A stretch of 64,000 nucleotides of DNA from Humulus lupulus (GCF_963169125.1 NC_084796.1:90876888-90940887); one strand, 5' to 3'; positions 32,891 to 46,520 are shown, counted from the stretch's first letter. Notes: generated by a model from the sequence alone, not told the origin. Numbers and translations: made by a program.

Positions 32891-34620
32891 ATTGGATATC
32901 CAGATGCTCTAACAACCCCTTTGGTCTATGATGCTCTACTTGACCTATTGATAGGTCAAGCACTTTGCCACGTACTCTGTCACATCACTCTTCATCCCAG
33001 GCCACCAATATTAGGCTTTCAGATCTTGGTACATCTTCGTGGTGCCTGGATGTAGAGAATAAGGGGTAGTATGAGATTAATCTAGAATCTCCCGTCTGAT
33101 CCCGGTGTCAATTGGAACGCAGATCCAATCCTTGTATATCAATAAATTCATATTTGATACCATATAGTCGTTAGCTACTCCAGCTATGACATCCCCTCTC
33201 ATCTTTCCCAACTTTGGGTCACTCAACTATTTATCTTGATCTTCTTTAGAAGAGTAGACTGAAGCGTAATGTTGGCCAACTGGCCCACCAGTAACTCTAT
33301 TCTAACTCTGGTCATATCCTCTGCTAACTCTCTGGACATCTATCTCACATTGTACCAGTGTTGCAAGTTCCAAATCATGTTTAGGATACCTCTGCTCATA
33401 CTTTTTTAGTTGACGTGATGCATAGACAAACACTTTTCCTATCTGCATAAGGACGCAACCTATGCCATGCCTTGAGGCGTCACGATAAACCACAAACTTT
33501 TCCTGATCTGTAGGAAGACTTAGAACTGGAGCGGTGATCCGATTCTTCTTTAGTCTCTGGAATCTGTTCTCACACCTGTCTGATCATGTAAACTCTAGTT
33601 CCTGCCTGTCAACTCTGTCAGTGGTGACACAATCTTGGAAAACCCCTCCACAGAGAGTCTGTAATAACCTGTCAACCCCAAGAAACTTCTGATCTCTAAA
33701 ACAATCTTCGGCCTTGGCCAATCTTTGACAACCTCAATCTTCGCTGAATCCACCATAATTCCATCATTACAAACTATGCGACTTAACGAAGTCACCTGTG
33801 ACAACAAAAACTTACACTTCTTGAATTTTGCATCCAGCCTAAGCTCTCTCAACCTCTGTAATACTAATCTGAGATGTTGCTTGTGCTCTGTCTCTGCCTA
33901 AGAGTATACCAATATATCATCAATAAAGACGACCACAAACTGATCCAGGTGATCCTGGAACATCCTGTTCAAAAGATCCATAAATGCTGCTGAGGCATTC
34001 GTCAGTCCCAATGACATCACCCGATACTCACAATGTCCATACCTAGTGCGAATGGTTGTCTTCGGTATACCCTCCTTCCTGATCCTTAGCGGATGATAAC
34101 CAGATGGAAGATCAATTTTGGAAAATACTGTCAAACCGTGTAACTGATCCAACAGATCATCAATTATTGGCAGAGGATACCTGTTCTTTATAGTTAACTT
34201 GTTCAGTTCTCTATAATCAATACACATCCTCAGAGAACCACCTTTCTACTTCACGATGAGAATTGGACCGCCCCATGGCGAGAAACTGGACGTAATGAAA
34301 CCCAAGTCCAGCAACTCCTGTAATCAAACCTTTAGTTCATTCAGCTCTGCTGGAGCCATCCTATACGGTGTCCTAGACACTGGCTCTATCCCTGGTGCCA
34401 ATTCAATCACAAACTCTGTCTCCCTGTGTGGAGGTAAACTTGACAAATCCTCTGGAAAAACATTTAGGAACTCACAGACTAATCTGGTCTGTCCTGGTTC
34501 CACAAACACAACCTGAGTGGTATCGACCACACTAGCAAAGGATCCTATGCATCCCCTCTGCAATAATTCTCTAGCTCTAAGTAAAAATATCATAGGTATA
34601 CGAGGTCCATGCACAGTGCC
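32891..34620 (-). pseudogene. Decayed Ty3/gypsy pol (protease end, RT, RNase H, integrase start)
   Basis: Minus-strand order: a protease/RT linker (34324-34614, NVFPEDLSSLPPHRETEFVI); RT (33898-34227, [20 protein letters not shown] and the catalytic FIDDILVYS); the RT thumb and connection (33595-33852, LSRIVCNDGIMVDSAKIEV); RNase H (33302-33493, [14 protein letters not shown] and [12 protein letters not shown]); and the start of the integrase zinc finger near 32980-33050 (HPGTTKMYQDL and CLT). It stops at the CACTA junction at about 32890. Frames shift between pieces. Lineage is chromovirus-like by similarity to 55946-57154. Confidence 0.85.
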
Positions 34621-34899
34621 AACAAATACAAAGGGATCCTTACCCTTTAGCTCAAAGGTTACTATCTTCCACTTGAATCAATTGTTGCCCCATACATGGC
34701 TAACCATTCCATACCTAAGATCATAACAAAGTCGATCATAACCAACTCTATCAAGTCAACCAACATCTTCTACCATCAACTATCACTAGTAATGATCTGA
34801 CCCCTCTCTTAAAAGTTACAAGTTCCTCTATAGGTGATAGGGTTCCAAATTCTTAGCACAACATAATCACGTAATCAACAAACCAAGCCTATGGCTCTA
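34621..34899 (-). other. Decayed protease region of gypsy element
   Basis: Lies between the gag zinc-knuckle piece and the protease/RT linker. No readable D(S/T)G motif was found; heavily mutated. Confidence 0.4.
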
Positions 34900-35500
34900 C
34901 TAGATGAAACAAAAAAAAAAAAAAAACATGGCACCAGAACCAATCAACATAATATATGAATAAGAAATAGGAGGTTGACCTATCACTACTGAGGAACCCG
35001 CCTCAGCCTCTGACTGCGTCAGAACGAGCACTCGAGTTGGAGTCAAGCTGTCTACCCCTTTTGATTCTTTCTTCTTCAGCCTTGGGCAATCCCTCCTGAG
35101 CTGCCCAACCATCCCACATATGAAACATGCCCTTGCTTGACATTCCCCCAGATGGCGCCTCCTGCATTGATCGCATTCTGGGTAGAGTTTCCAATCCTTG
35201 CCCCCACCCTACTAGCCGATTTGAGCGTTTTAGAACCCCTCTTTTAGCTCAGGGGTACTGAATATATCAGTAACATTTCTTTCTGATCACTGGAGCCTCC
35301 TCCCCTTCCTTACCTAATAAGAGGGGGTATCACTACCTGAACTCAGCGCAATCCTGCACTCTTCCTCCATACCTCGTTTCCTATGCCCTCAACGACAAGG
35401 GCCCTCCCTACCACTTGACCTTAGGTAGAGATATCATGTACTGGGGTGATCCTTATTGTTGCAAAACCTTTCAGAGCACGCAGCAAAAAACTCATGCATG
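34900..35500 (-). pseudogene. Gypsy gag C-terminal part with damaged zinc knuckle
   Basis: Minus strand reads CDQCRRRHLGECQARACFIC then GMVGQLRRDCPRLKKK (about 35060-35180), a CX2C...C plus CCHC knuckle arrangement. The knuckle's His is replaced by Gln (35101-35103). The rest up to 35500 is decayed. The N-terminal gag of apparently the same element lies at 41165-41810, beyond the inserted copia element. Confidence 0.7.
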
Positions 35501-35509
35501 GTGGACCCA

Positions 35510-37701
35510 TTGATTTTTTTTTAATTAAACAATAGAACAACAACAATAAAAAAAAAATTCATTAATCATATAAACAATTTATATGACTAAGAAAATAATC
35601 TAGAAACATTATCATCAATACTATTAATCATGCAAAAAATATGTATACAAATATACAATAAATTTATATAGAATATATAAATACAAAAATCAAGAACATA
35701 AACTTTTACCTCTTGAAGCCTATCAAATGTCCTTGAGTCATTTTGTAATTTTAACGATCTTCCTATCCAATGTTTGAGCACTCAAACCACGATCTTTCGG
35801 AGTGTTCTCTACACCTCAAGATATGTGTGGGCACATAGAGAACATGGGTTTGTATTTTAGGAATCACAAGTATTTCTCAACACATGAGAACTTAGATTAT
35901 GGTCTAAGAATGACTAGAATACAAAAGAAGAAATAGAACTATTCTGAATTGTATATTATTGTATCTGATGTATTTTTCTTGTGTGTTGTATTGCGTTTCT
36001 CTTATTCTTCTATATCATATATATAGAGATATTTCCATTACCTTATTATTCCTAATAATAATAATAATAATATAATGATGATAGGATTTGATTTAGGAAA
36101 TATCTTACTTACCAAATTTGAAATACCATTTTTAAATTATTAAATAATTAAATAAATAAAATAAAAACTATACTAATACAATATCAGTACAAGTGGTACA
36201 TGCTTGGCACAGTCCTTGGGCTGTGTCAGGCGTGTACTGCTATTCCCTTTTCAGGGAATTTTCATTTTTCTTTTATTTATTTATTTAACTAAATCAATCT
36301 CCCACAAAATAAGGTATTTATCGTTTTAAGGAAACGATTACAACCATATTTCAAAATTTAAATTCTAAATTCAAATTGATGATCATCATTATTATCATCT
36401 TTTAAAATTCAATAAATAAAAAATTATTTTTGACTTACCAATTTTATTTTCTCCCACTCAAATAAAATAATTAATTTCAAAATTTTATTTATTTATTTAT
36501 ATATATGAAAATCGAAATTTTTATTTTTAAATCAATAAATATATTTTTCAAAAATTAATAATTAATTCTAAATTAATTATTCAACCTCAATTATCATATA
36601 ATTGCATACTTGACATGAAGAATAAAATTCTTCAAATTCCCAAATTACAATTATACTCTTGTATCAACTCTTACCTTAATATAGTGTTGATAGAGCCACC
36701 CTATGGACCTATGGACCTATAATATCAAGCTCCAATAAATATTACATTATTAATCAAAGCTCTTTGATTAAATAATCATATTTATTAATCTCATGAATAC
36801 TCCACTAAAAATATGAGATTGAACTCTTTATAATTATAGACATATATTGACTGAGTACTTTATCAAAGAATAAAGTGTCCATTGATATAATCATTACATA
36901 TAGCGTTAATCCTCTATTAATGGTTCACAATTAAAAGGGAATAAAATTAATGTTTTACCCTTTTAGCTATATCTTGTTCCTAGAGTACCATTGACTTTAC
37001 TAGTGAAAGTTGTGTCACAACAAGTTTGCGACGTGAGCGCTCATAACCATTTCATTTCAAAAACTCAACCCAATAAGGAACCATTATTCAATCTATAAGA
37101 AGGTATAGATTCCATATCTCTTAAACTATGTCCCCAGCCATATACACCATTGAGTCCCTAAAACAATTGTTCTTAGCCTGATCATTCTGACAAACCTTAA
37201 CGCATGAATGAAAGGATCAGATGACATATATAGGAGTTCATAGTAACCTCAGGCTTACGATCATCATGTATATGATCATTGTTTGATGTGTTTGAATAAT
37301 ACTATGAAATGGTGTTTAAACAAGTATTAACAAATCACATCTGGTCCAATTCTACATACTCTTAGCTTGCAAAGTACCTCCACTAAAGTGTCCTACAATT
37401 GTAACCCGAATCTAGGTCACATGTATTCATAATACTAGTGGTCCGTACAAGGAGTAATTAATCTAAACATTCAATAACTTTATTTTACTGCGAATTATTT
37501 AAGTTTATTATCTTAATCTCGATCCTCTCATACCAATGTGAGATTAAGACCACATTGATAAACTTTGGAATTTTCTGATATTCACTTAATATTGTCATAT
37601 AACATCAAACATAGTCTATATATATAATAATTCAATTCAATTATTTATTTCATTTAAAATATTTGTCAACTAAAATTGCTTTAAGGGCACTATTCCCTAC
37701 A
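35510..37701 (-). repeat. 3' LTR of copia element
   Basis: Minus-strand start TGTAGGGAATAGTGCC at 37701, directly after the purine tract. A TATATATA stretch near 36010-36025 (ATATATATAGAGAT on the plus strand) fits a promoter, with an R/U5-like region to its left. The left border is uncertain by tens of bases. Confidence 0.65.
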
Positions 37702-37719
37702 ATCTCCCACTTTCCCTTA

Positions 37720-40545
37720 AGCGAATTGAGGCATCTCTTTTTATGTCAATCATATTCTCCCTAACCAAGTTTGTCTAACATTGTCTTTGTAATAGTTTTG
37801 TAAGAAACTATTTTTGAAGTTATCTTCAAGATAATTACATCAATTATGTAAAATTGTCTTGTATTCAAAGAAACTTCATTTCATGTGCTATACCCTCTCA
37901 TGATTTCTAGTTCTTCTTGAATAGTTGCATCTCCATTGCTTTCGCAATGAGATTCTAGTTGTTTATTCTAGTCTAAAATCCTTTCCAGAATGTCAAAGAA
38001 CTTAACTAAATCAAATAGTCTATTTAACTTCTCGTAGCTGTTATATATTAGCTTTTGTGGTGAAACATATAAATTTGAAATGTCTAACACATTTTCAGAT
38101 TAATGTGTTTCCTCCACAGTTATGGAATATGATTCTGATATTAATCTTTAAAGATTTAATATCAGATCGTCCATTGAGATTTTAGGTCTCTGCCTAAATG
38201 CACATACATATATTCTCTATTATATTTAAGATAGTCAAAAGTAAGTTCTTATAATTATTCAATGACTCAATCCATAATGGATTGATAACTACTGACTATT
38301 CCCACCGTTTAACAAATGTCAATTCGAAAATATAACATTCGATACATTAAACAGTCTATCACTGAGTTTTACGAATAACTATCTCATGTCCTTTTTTCTA
38401 GTAAAAGAATAAATGGACATTTATTATTTAGATAATACATCCTCCTTACCAGGAAGGCAAAAAGCCTTTCTTGGATTTTTGTAAACTAAAATTTTTAAGC
38501 TTTTTATCTATATAAGTTGCTTCAGACAGAGCCTAAGGATTGTTCTTTCAATCTCTACAGAATTGAATGTACAAAACATTCTTGGCTTTTCTAAATCCAA
38601 TATTTAGAAATGTTCAGCTAACCATTTCTTTTCTATTGACGATTTCTCTACATCATTCTCAATGATTAGAACGTAGTCAATATTAAGAACAAGAATCACA
38701 ACAGAATCTTTATGGTCGAGATCTTCAAATGATTTTGTCATTCCAGTAAAGACTACTTAGACATTCATTTAAATCAATCTCATAATCCATGCATAAAGCA
38801 ATGGATAAGAGTATGTAAACAGATTCAAGTTTGATTACAGTAGAAGACATTTATTCAAATAATAAATTCTACTTTCTGTTCATAGGCTTAGGCTATTAAG
38901 CTAACTTTGAAAAGTCTGCACTTTCCTTTGTTTTCCTCTTCATCTTGAATATCCTATTTCAAACTGAAGTTCAAAGAATTTTTGTTGGATGTTCAAGAAT
39001 CCAGATGTCATAGAATTCCAAATTCCATTTCTTGATTCATGGTGTTCCAACCATTGTTTTTCGTAAAACTTTTTCATTTCATTTACTAGTATGTCAATGA
39101 AGTATAGTTAGATTGTGTTACATACAATTTCACTATCTTTACATTTGTAACGGATTAGTTACTAACTAATGCTCCCACTACAACAATGCTTTACAGAATT
39201 TGTGATATTCTTTGGTTTTATCATTGTCAGTAACTCGCTTACTTGACTTGCAGTCATTATTTCTAGTACAACTTAACTAGAAAATATAGTGATTATAATA
39301 ATCATGCTTCATTAAAGTAGCATTTAAAGAGATACAAACTCTTTTGTAATTGTTTATGATCATTAAATTGTTTCACTAAATGACTTTATGGACAATTTTC
39401 AATTTTCATTCACATAACCACTTGTGAATTCCAACTTCTAAGTCTTTGATGTTGTACAATCAACCATGTACAGAGTATAACAAGTGTTAAAATAATAGAA
39501 ATAATAAAGACGATAATGACTACTCATTATCTATTTAATCTTATCCAATATGATTATATTTCATTTCCAAAATACTAATTTATCTTAACATTCTAGTTGT
39601 ATGTGAGTTGGGTTTGAATTCCAGGTTCACATGCAAACTACTTGAATTCCAAATTCGAGTTTAGACTTCCTTTTGATCATATCAAACAAGTCTCTAAGTG
39701 ACTTCACTTTGAATGTTGCATAAAAATTTCTAGAAATTTTACTTTACATTCAATCAAAGTTTAAACATATCTAAAATAGATGTCAATCAATATTTACTTA
39801 CTATTTATTATTATTTTTAGCTTTGAACATTAAGAGGTTCAACATACATCACCATGTATTAGCTAAATGATTATATGATTTTTGAGCCTTTATAAGAGAA
39901 ATGTCTTTTGGTTTAACTTTAATTAACAGACTATTTAAACATGGAGAGAATCATTGAATGATTGCAATAAAAGACTGTATTTTATATGTTTTATGTATCT
40001 AATTAATTACAAGTCAATCTCACAAAATAATTCACATATATGTTTCACTTAATTTTGGTTGGAATAAAAAAGATGTCTTATTAAATCTATGCTTTGTAAA
40101 ATAATGAATAATTTATAATTATTATTTATACTCATTGATGAAATAGGCGGAACAAGTATATTTCAATAAATAACAAGTGAATTTATTATTCAAAAGAAAT
40201 ACTAAACTTGTTCATTCATCAAATAAGGAATCTAAAAATATAGTTTCTCGAAAAATAACTTATTAATTTCTTTCATAATAAAAATAAACTATTTCAAAAT
40301 GAAAAACTTTAAATTGTTTTAAACTAAACAAAATAAATTTCTAAACTAATCTTTTCTTTATTCAATTGTCTTCATCATTTCTTCTTTGCTTTGGTTTCAA
40401 TGCAACTACTATTTTTCTCAAAAGATTTCTACATCCCTAAAAACAAGAACATATGAAAAATATTATTAGTGGCATAATTTTGAATAAAACATTCAAATAT
40501 ATTAAAGAAGAGTTTTTGAGTAAATCGAATTGACCCAATATTTCA
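37720..40545 (-). pseudogene. Heavily decayed copia pol
   Basis: Almost no open frames remain. The clearest landmark is VLNIDYVLIIENDVEK at about 38650-38690 on the minus strand, recognisable as a decayed YVDD box (normally LYVDDILLIGND-like) of copia reverse transcriptase. Other parts are too damaged to assign. Confidence 0.6.
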
Positions 40546-40549
40546 AAAA

Positions 40550-40916
40550 TTAAGCATGTGCTATATCATCATCCTTTATCATGGCCCACATCTCATATGC
40601 AGTTTCAATAACCATATATATTTCTTTAATGTTGTCATGCATGGTCGATAACATGCATTGACATGCCAAGTGATTCGATCTCATCCATTCACCATATTTT
40701 TCATGTTCATCAAAGCTAGATGAAAAACTTTGTTCCTCTGGTGGTAGATCTAGATCGCTCCATACAAGTTTTGTGTTCTAAAGACCATGTGAATCCCATC
40801 ATACCAACTTCTCATGTGGTTAAGATTAAATGGAATCCTTTCTAACACTTTGTCAATGAGGTAGGTTTGATTTCCCAAGTTTTCAAGTAAAAGATCAAGA
40901 TTAAGAGGATTAACCA
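40550..40916 (-). pseudogene. Decayed copia gag
   Basis: Minus-strand ATG at about 40916 gives MVNPLNLDLLLENLGNQTYL, then NHMRSWYDGIHMVF. After a frame change it reads DEHEKYGEWMRSNHLACQCM, the helical W...N...M pattern of the copia gag (UBN2-type) domain. Multiple frame changes. Confidence 0.6.
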
Positions 40917-41164
40917 TTGTTGCTGGAAATAGATAAATAAAATATAAGGAATTAAATTATATAATAAATATAAGATTTTATTTGGAAAAGTAAATATGAT
41001 GCATGAATGTAACATATAAAAACACATAAAAAATATACTAATCAATGATAAACTAATTTTAATAGTTGATGGACTGTCTTAGGGTAGGTCAGACTAACCC
41101 CAAATTAATTTTGAGACAAATCTCATTTTCATAAGTGAAAACTTAAAAATGCATTTTTCTCTTT
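40917..41164. other. Copia/gypsy junction region
   Basis: AT-rich, no TGGTATCAGA-type primer site and no LTR end detected. The junction between the truncated copia 5' end and gypsy gag lies here. Confidence 0.4.
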
Positions 41165-41810
41165 TGACTTATGAACTACCGCTAGTTTGGTAAAGATGCA
41201 CTACAATTTCTTTAAGGATACTATTCCAAACACTAATGCCCTGAGCTATCCCGACATTCAATCCCCGAATAAATCGCTCTTTCTGAGCCACGTCCGTGGG
41301 TACCATATCAATAGCAAGCTTAACCAACCCATTAAACTTGTTGACATATTCTGTTAGTGTCGTATTTCCTTGAACCAGATTCAGAAACTCATTTGTCATT
41401 GCGATCTTAACCATGCCACTATAATATCTTTCGTTAAACAACTGTCTAAATTCTTCCCAGTTCATCAAAGTTGTATCTCGCGTCTGCGATACCACTTCCC
41501 ACCAAGTCCGGGCATCCTCTCATAACACATACGTAGAACAAATCATCCTATCGTGGCCTACCACCCCCATAAAGTCGAGGATGGAGCTAACCATGCCCAT
41601 CCATTGCTCAACTCTGAATGGATCTAGGCCTCCCTCAGAAATTGGAGGGTAATGTTTCTGAAAAATCTCATATATTGATTCCCACCTATTCTTAACCCTA
41701 GGTTGAGCCAAAACTGGTGCCACTCCCAGCATAACAAAGGAATAAGTGTTCTTTGGAAGACCTTGCTGCTTAAACCAACACATAACCAGATAAATAGTTA
41801 CCAAACCCTA
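41165..41810 (-). pseudogene. Gypsy gag N-terminal and core domain
   Basis: 41520-41804 has KNRWESIYEIFQKHYPPISE and GGLDPFRVEQWMG; 41169-41495 has NWEEFRQLFNERYYSG, EYVNKFNGLVKLAIDMVPTD and ERFIRGLNVGI. Together these form the retrotransposon gag domain, split by a stop/frame break near 41500. Orientation and sequence type match the pol and zinc-knuckle pieces at 32891-35500, so all are read as one gypsy element. Confidence 0.8.
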
Positions 41811-42214
41811 TGTCGAGCTTGTCTTAAGTGGTGAATGTACATGCCCGGTGTAAAACGCCCTAGACTAATACTTTGTAAAACATTTCCATGCTGATAAACT
41901 TATAGAAGAAAACCTATTATTATATGAAAATTTTAGTGAAGCCTTGCTAAAACATGCAAGTTGGGCCCAAAAGTTTAAAATAAAATAAAAGTTCAGATGT
42001 AATGTTTTTAAAGAAAATAAATAAAGTTCAAGTCCTCTGATAAGTTCTAAAAACAAAATAAAACATAACATCATTCTTTAAAATTGGTGTTTAAGTTGAT
42101 CGTTTGCTCGCCCATAGGATACATTCACGCCATACACACCCCGACATCGGAACTCCCCACATCACCACGTGTGCCAATGAGAAACCTTATTTATTACTTA
42201 AAAGGGGAAAGTAA

Positions 42215-42233
42215 GGGGGGGGGGGGGGGGGGG
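42215..42233. repeat. Homopolymer G19
   Basis: Nineteen consecutive G. Length is unreliable in any assembly. Confidence 0.9.
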
Positions 42234-44910
42234 TGAGCTAAAAGCCCAGTAAGGAAGTACAAACAACAAACAAGAAAAACACAACTAAACATAATCATAT
42301 CGTAAGACTCCTACAACATCATATACATACATCGTACTTAACGTCATCATCATACATCGTACATAAACATTATCATCATACATCATTATCATGCATCATA
42401 TATCATTAACATATTCAAACATCATCATCATAAACATCATCGTCATATTTCTGTGAACATGGCCCCCACTTTTGTCCATGTCACATCTTGAGGTAAACAA
42501 GAGGCTCTGGTCCTTGAATAACCTCGGCGCGTCCGCCCTTTGAGTTATGTCTTTATATCCTTAGTAACTTGGATTACATCTTTATTATCCTTAGTAACCC
42601 CTTTGTCATGTCACGTTCAACACACTAAAGACCATTTGCTTTTCATACAACATACAAAATACATGTATTCCAGTCATATCAACGCAAAGGAAATACATGT
42701 GGTTCATCAAATTCATCATATCATCTTAAAATAACATTTCATACTTCATATCACATGGTACATCATCATACATAACATTTAACCTCAAACAAATCCATCT
42801 TACCGTTCATAACGTAAATAAATAGAACTCTATCTAACTTCCTTACCTCAGGTCCGAGCAAAGCAAAAATTGAACAAACTTCACAACGAGCCTATTACCA
42901 TAATCAAATAGCATTCTTTAGCATCACATAAGATTTTCTTGTGCCCAACTCATATATCCCATGTGAACATGGGCCATGCACACATTGTGCAATTTACACA
43001 TAATTTCTAATCATACACATTTTTCACGTAGAGCCACAAAAAAATAATACAACTTCTACCTATTGTACATGCATGGTTTTCAAGTAAAAATCATATGGTT
43101 GAATATGAAACATATTTTTGAACGTAAAAGTGCATTTGCATGCGACATGCATACGTGGGACCGTTGCTAAAAAGTAACGTTAAAAACAATAATTTCTACG
43201 CGCTTAATAAAGATTTAGAGGTCATAATTTCTCACCATTATTTATTTCATTTAAATCCCTAAGTTGATTAAACCTCTTAAGATATTTTTCAAAATATAAT
43301 AATTCCATTTATTATTTTTAAATTGCATAGAAAATAACAAAAGCTTGAAATTATCTAAGGTACTTATAAATATATATATAATGTTCCCTTTAGAAAATAA
43401 TACTTTATTTAATAAGTTAATAAAAATTACAAGATTTAATGTGAAAAAAATATAATTTTAAGTGCGAGAAAAATATTTTTGCTTGTATTATTTGAGGCAT
43501 AATTTATGTAGTATAAACTCATATGTGATAACCAAAATAATTATTTGTAATTTATTAAACTAAACTTTCAGCCACCATTTATTTTGTCTAAAAATATCAA
43601 ATGTGTCTAAACTACATTTTAATTAATCTAAAATAAAGAAAATTACACTCATTAAAATGTGAACATTCAAGGATACATTTAAAATACACTTTTCATATAT
43701 ACATAGTTTAGGGTGTTATAGTATTTCAACAAACACACAAACTTCCTTTTATTTAAAAACATTTCATAATTTTTACCAAAAATTCCAGCAACCAATAAAA
43801 CCCTCAAAAATCACCATCTTAGAATTAAAACTCATATTTTCCTTATAAAATATAAAAAACTGTAGGTATTTATTTGAGTAAAAATATAATTTTATATTAT
43901 AAATTAAAATACCCTTTTAATTTCATAAAATCACCATAGCACTTGCAAAAACATTTATGCATACAAATCATTATTTTCATCATATTTCATACCACATATA
44001 CACAAAATCAGCAAGCAATATTCATCATAAAATTCATTTCAAAGTCATGTTTTTCAAAACTCAAATATGAACATTCATGTTCCACCAATACATCAATTTA
44101 TAATTATTTAAGACAAGTCCTTTCATTTATCCAATTAACCTAGCATATTCTTAATATGCATGGGTGACACAAAAATCAAACAACTCATCATGCATTACAC
44201 CCTTTTAGCCAAATCCCTCATCATCATCTCATGTTTTCTTTTTGCATCATACAAGATCATGAAAAAAAATCACAACCCTAAACATACCCCTAGGCCGAAA
44301 CACACCTAGGATTCAACAAAAAAGTATATCACAAAATTCTCATGCTTTATAAGAACCAAATCATTAGATCTACATCAAGAACATGCAACAAGATTCATTA
44401 TTTAAATTCATCATGCTTTATAAAAAAATAACCATCTCTCAAAATCAAAGGTGTGATTTTCAAAGTTCTTGAGAAAACCAGAACCCTAGAACATGGATCC
44501 AACATAGCAACATAAGAAAAACTATGATAAAGATTCCCTACATTATGCCTAGTTGAAACCCCCATAGGTAATCAAACAAAAATCAAAACTAACAAACAAC
44601 CATCAATCAAAGGAGAACAAAACAATATATCATCATTCTCAAATCACAAGAAACAAAAGATAAGAACTACAAAATCATAAGACCAAAAAGGGGTTTACCC
44701 ATTACCTCTCTTGCTAGAACTCATGGACCAAAACAATGGCCACCACCTTTGATCAAACTCTCCTAAGGATTTCGAAAATCAAAACAAAGAGAATGAGGGA
44801 GTTCTTAGCATCAAGAAAATAAAGATATATCTTAGACTATTCAAACCATAAACTTAAGAACTCTTACCTAAGGCCTTCAAAATCCTCCCCTTCTCTTCTC
44901 CTTCCTTCTC

Positions 44911-44935
44911 TTCTCTCTCTCTCTCTCTCTCTCTA
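44911..44935. repeat. TC microsatellite
   Basis: (TC)n run followed by more TC-rich sequence up to about 44975. Confidence 0.9.
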
Positions 44936-45739
44936 GTGCTCGTCCTCTCCCTCTCTCTCTCTCTTCTCTCTTGCACGCCAGCCCAAGGCGCAAACATGCT
45001 CTTCTCTTCTTTCCTCCCCTCTTTATTCTAACCTAGCCAATAATAACCTAATGAAAAAAAGGTAAGTTTCCTCTTCTTGCTCATTTTCTTTTATTTTGAT
45101 TTTATTTGATTGAAGAAAATAAATGAGAACAAATTCTTTCCCCTTTTCTCACCATTGCCGCCCACTCTCTTTCCCTTTCTTAATTTTTTTTTTTCATTTT
45201 AATTAATTAAAATTATCCTAATGAAAGAAAATAAAAGTGTAACGCCCTAATTTCTCATAAATTACCGAGAACACAGTGTTGGGTCGTAATCGTAAATATT
45301 GCTCTTTTTTTGAATAAAAACTCGAAAATAAATGCATGGATCCATGGTTTTATAAGAATAAAATACTTGTCTTTAACACAAAAATGAGCAACATTTAAAT
45401 AAAACTTTAAAATAAACTTTTTTAAAAATAAATAAATAAATTGGCCTGCTTGATCTTGCTCGACTATATGGTCCCCAACGAGTACATCATGAAGCTCTTA
45501 GGTCCCACTCGCCACCGGCCTTTCTATCCTTAATTTCCTAAAATAACAACATCATAAGGAGTGAGCTTCTAACCCCAGTAAGGAAAATACAAACAAGGGT
45601 TTGTCATATAATCAAACATAACATAAATTCACAAGAGTCATACAAACACAAACCTCTATATCCACTACGACAAAAATACCCATTTAGGATACTCTTTTAG
45701 GGCACTCACCTAGATGCGAGTCCTAAAAACAAACTCCTG

Positions 45740-46520
45740 GACTTTTTAGGACTTGCGTTGCGAGTCCTAAAAATTATGTGTATCCAAAAAGTTTAAGTTT
45801 TTTTTAAAGAAACACCTCCTGGACTTTTTAGGACTCGCATTGCGAGTCCTAAAAACATATGTGTGTCCTAAAAGTTTGACTTAAAAAAAATTTCAAATTC
45901 CCTCAAAAAATTTTAACTAAAATTACGATAATGTATTTAGGACTCACATTGCGAGTCCTAAAAACTTATGTGCGTTTTAAAATTTGAATTTTAAAAAATT
46001 TCAAATTCCCTCCAATTTTTTTTAACTAAAATTACAATAATGTTTTTAGGACTCGCATTGCGAGTCCTAAAAACTTAGTGTGTTCTAAAAATTTGAATTT
46101 TAAAAAATTTCAAATTCCCTCCAATTTTTTTAACTAAAATTATGAGAATAATTTTAGGACTTACATTGTGAGTCCTAAAAAAATGATTTTAGGACTCACA
46201 TTGCAAGTCCTAAAAACTTAGTGTGTTCTAAAAATTTGAATTTTAAAAAATTTCAAATTCCCTCCAATTTTTTTAACTAAAATTACGAGAATGTTTTTAG
46301 AACTCGCATTGCGAGTCCTAAAAGAATGATTTTAGGACTCACATTGCGAGTCCTAAAAACTTATGTGTGTTCTAAAAATTTGAATTTTAAAAAATTTAAA
46401 ATTCCCCCCAATTTTTTTAACTAAAATTACGATAATGTTTTTAGGACTCGCATTGCGAGTCCTAAAAACTTATGTGTGTCCTAAAAGTATGAATTTTAAA
46501 AAATTTCAAATTCCTTCCTA
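45740..46520. repeat. Array of about nine inverted-repeat units
   Basis: Each hairpin has TTTTTAGGACTCGC and GCGAGTCCTAAAAA arms around ATT. Units are separated by a conserved AT-rich spacer (TTTGAATTTTAAAAAATTTC), mostly about 105 bp apart, with two close pairs (near 46155/46190 and 46300/46330). Serves as the subterminal repeat region of the small CACTA. Confidence 0.9.

Larger units (their letters stand above)
35510..41150 (-). mobile_element. Decayed Ty1/copia element, 5'-truncated, nested in gypsy gag
   Basis: On the minus strand: gag start near 40916, a decayed pol (RT motif at 38673-38684), a purine tract (AAGGGAAAGTGGGAGAT, 37702-37718) and a 3' LTR starting TGTAGGGAATAGTGCCC at 37701. 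It separates the gag halves of a gypsy element, so it inserted there. There is no room for a 2-kb 5' LTR between 40920 and 41160, so the 5' end is lost. Outer borders are approximate and no target duplication was found. Confidence 0.7.
41841..45238 (-). repeat. LTR-like sequence of a Ty3/gypsy element
   Basis: Starts TGTAAAACGCCCTAG on the plus strand, just upstream (in sense) of the gypsy gag, where a 5' LTR is expected. Long non-coding AT-rich sequence with CATCAT-rich stretches (42300-42450), a TC microsatellite and no protein signal. A tRNA primer site is not preserved at the junction. The part at 44890-45000 shares GGCTGGCGTGCAAGAG (reverse strand) with 63590-63620 on the plus strand, so a related LTR begins near the right end of the window. 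Confidence 0.5.

Noticed and set aside
42215..42233. G19 run as a G-quadruplex regulatory element
   Set aside because: A single homopolymer whose length is unreliable; nothing nearby suggests function.
45740..46520. CRISPR-like regular repeat array
   Set aside because: Repeats are palindromic, spacers are near-identical to one another, and the array sits inside a CACTA element with proper termini in a plant context.
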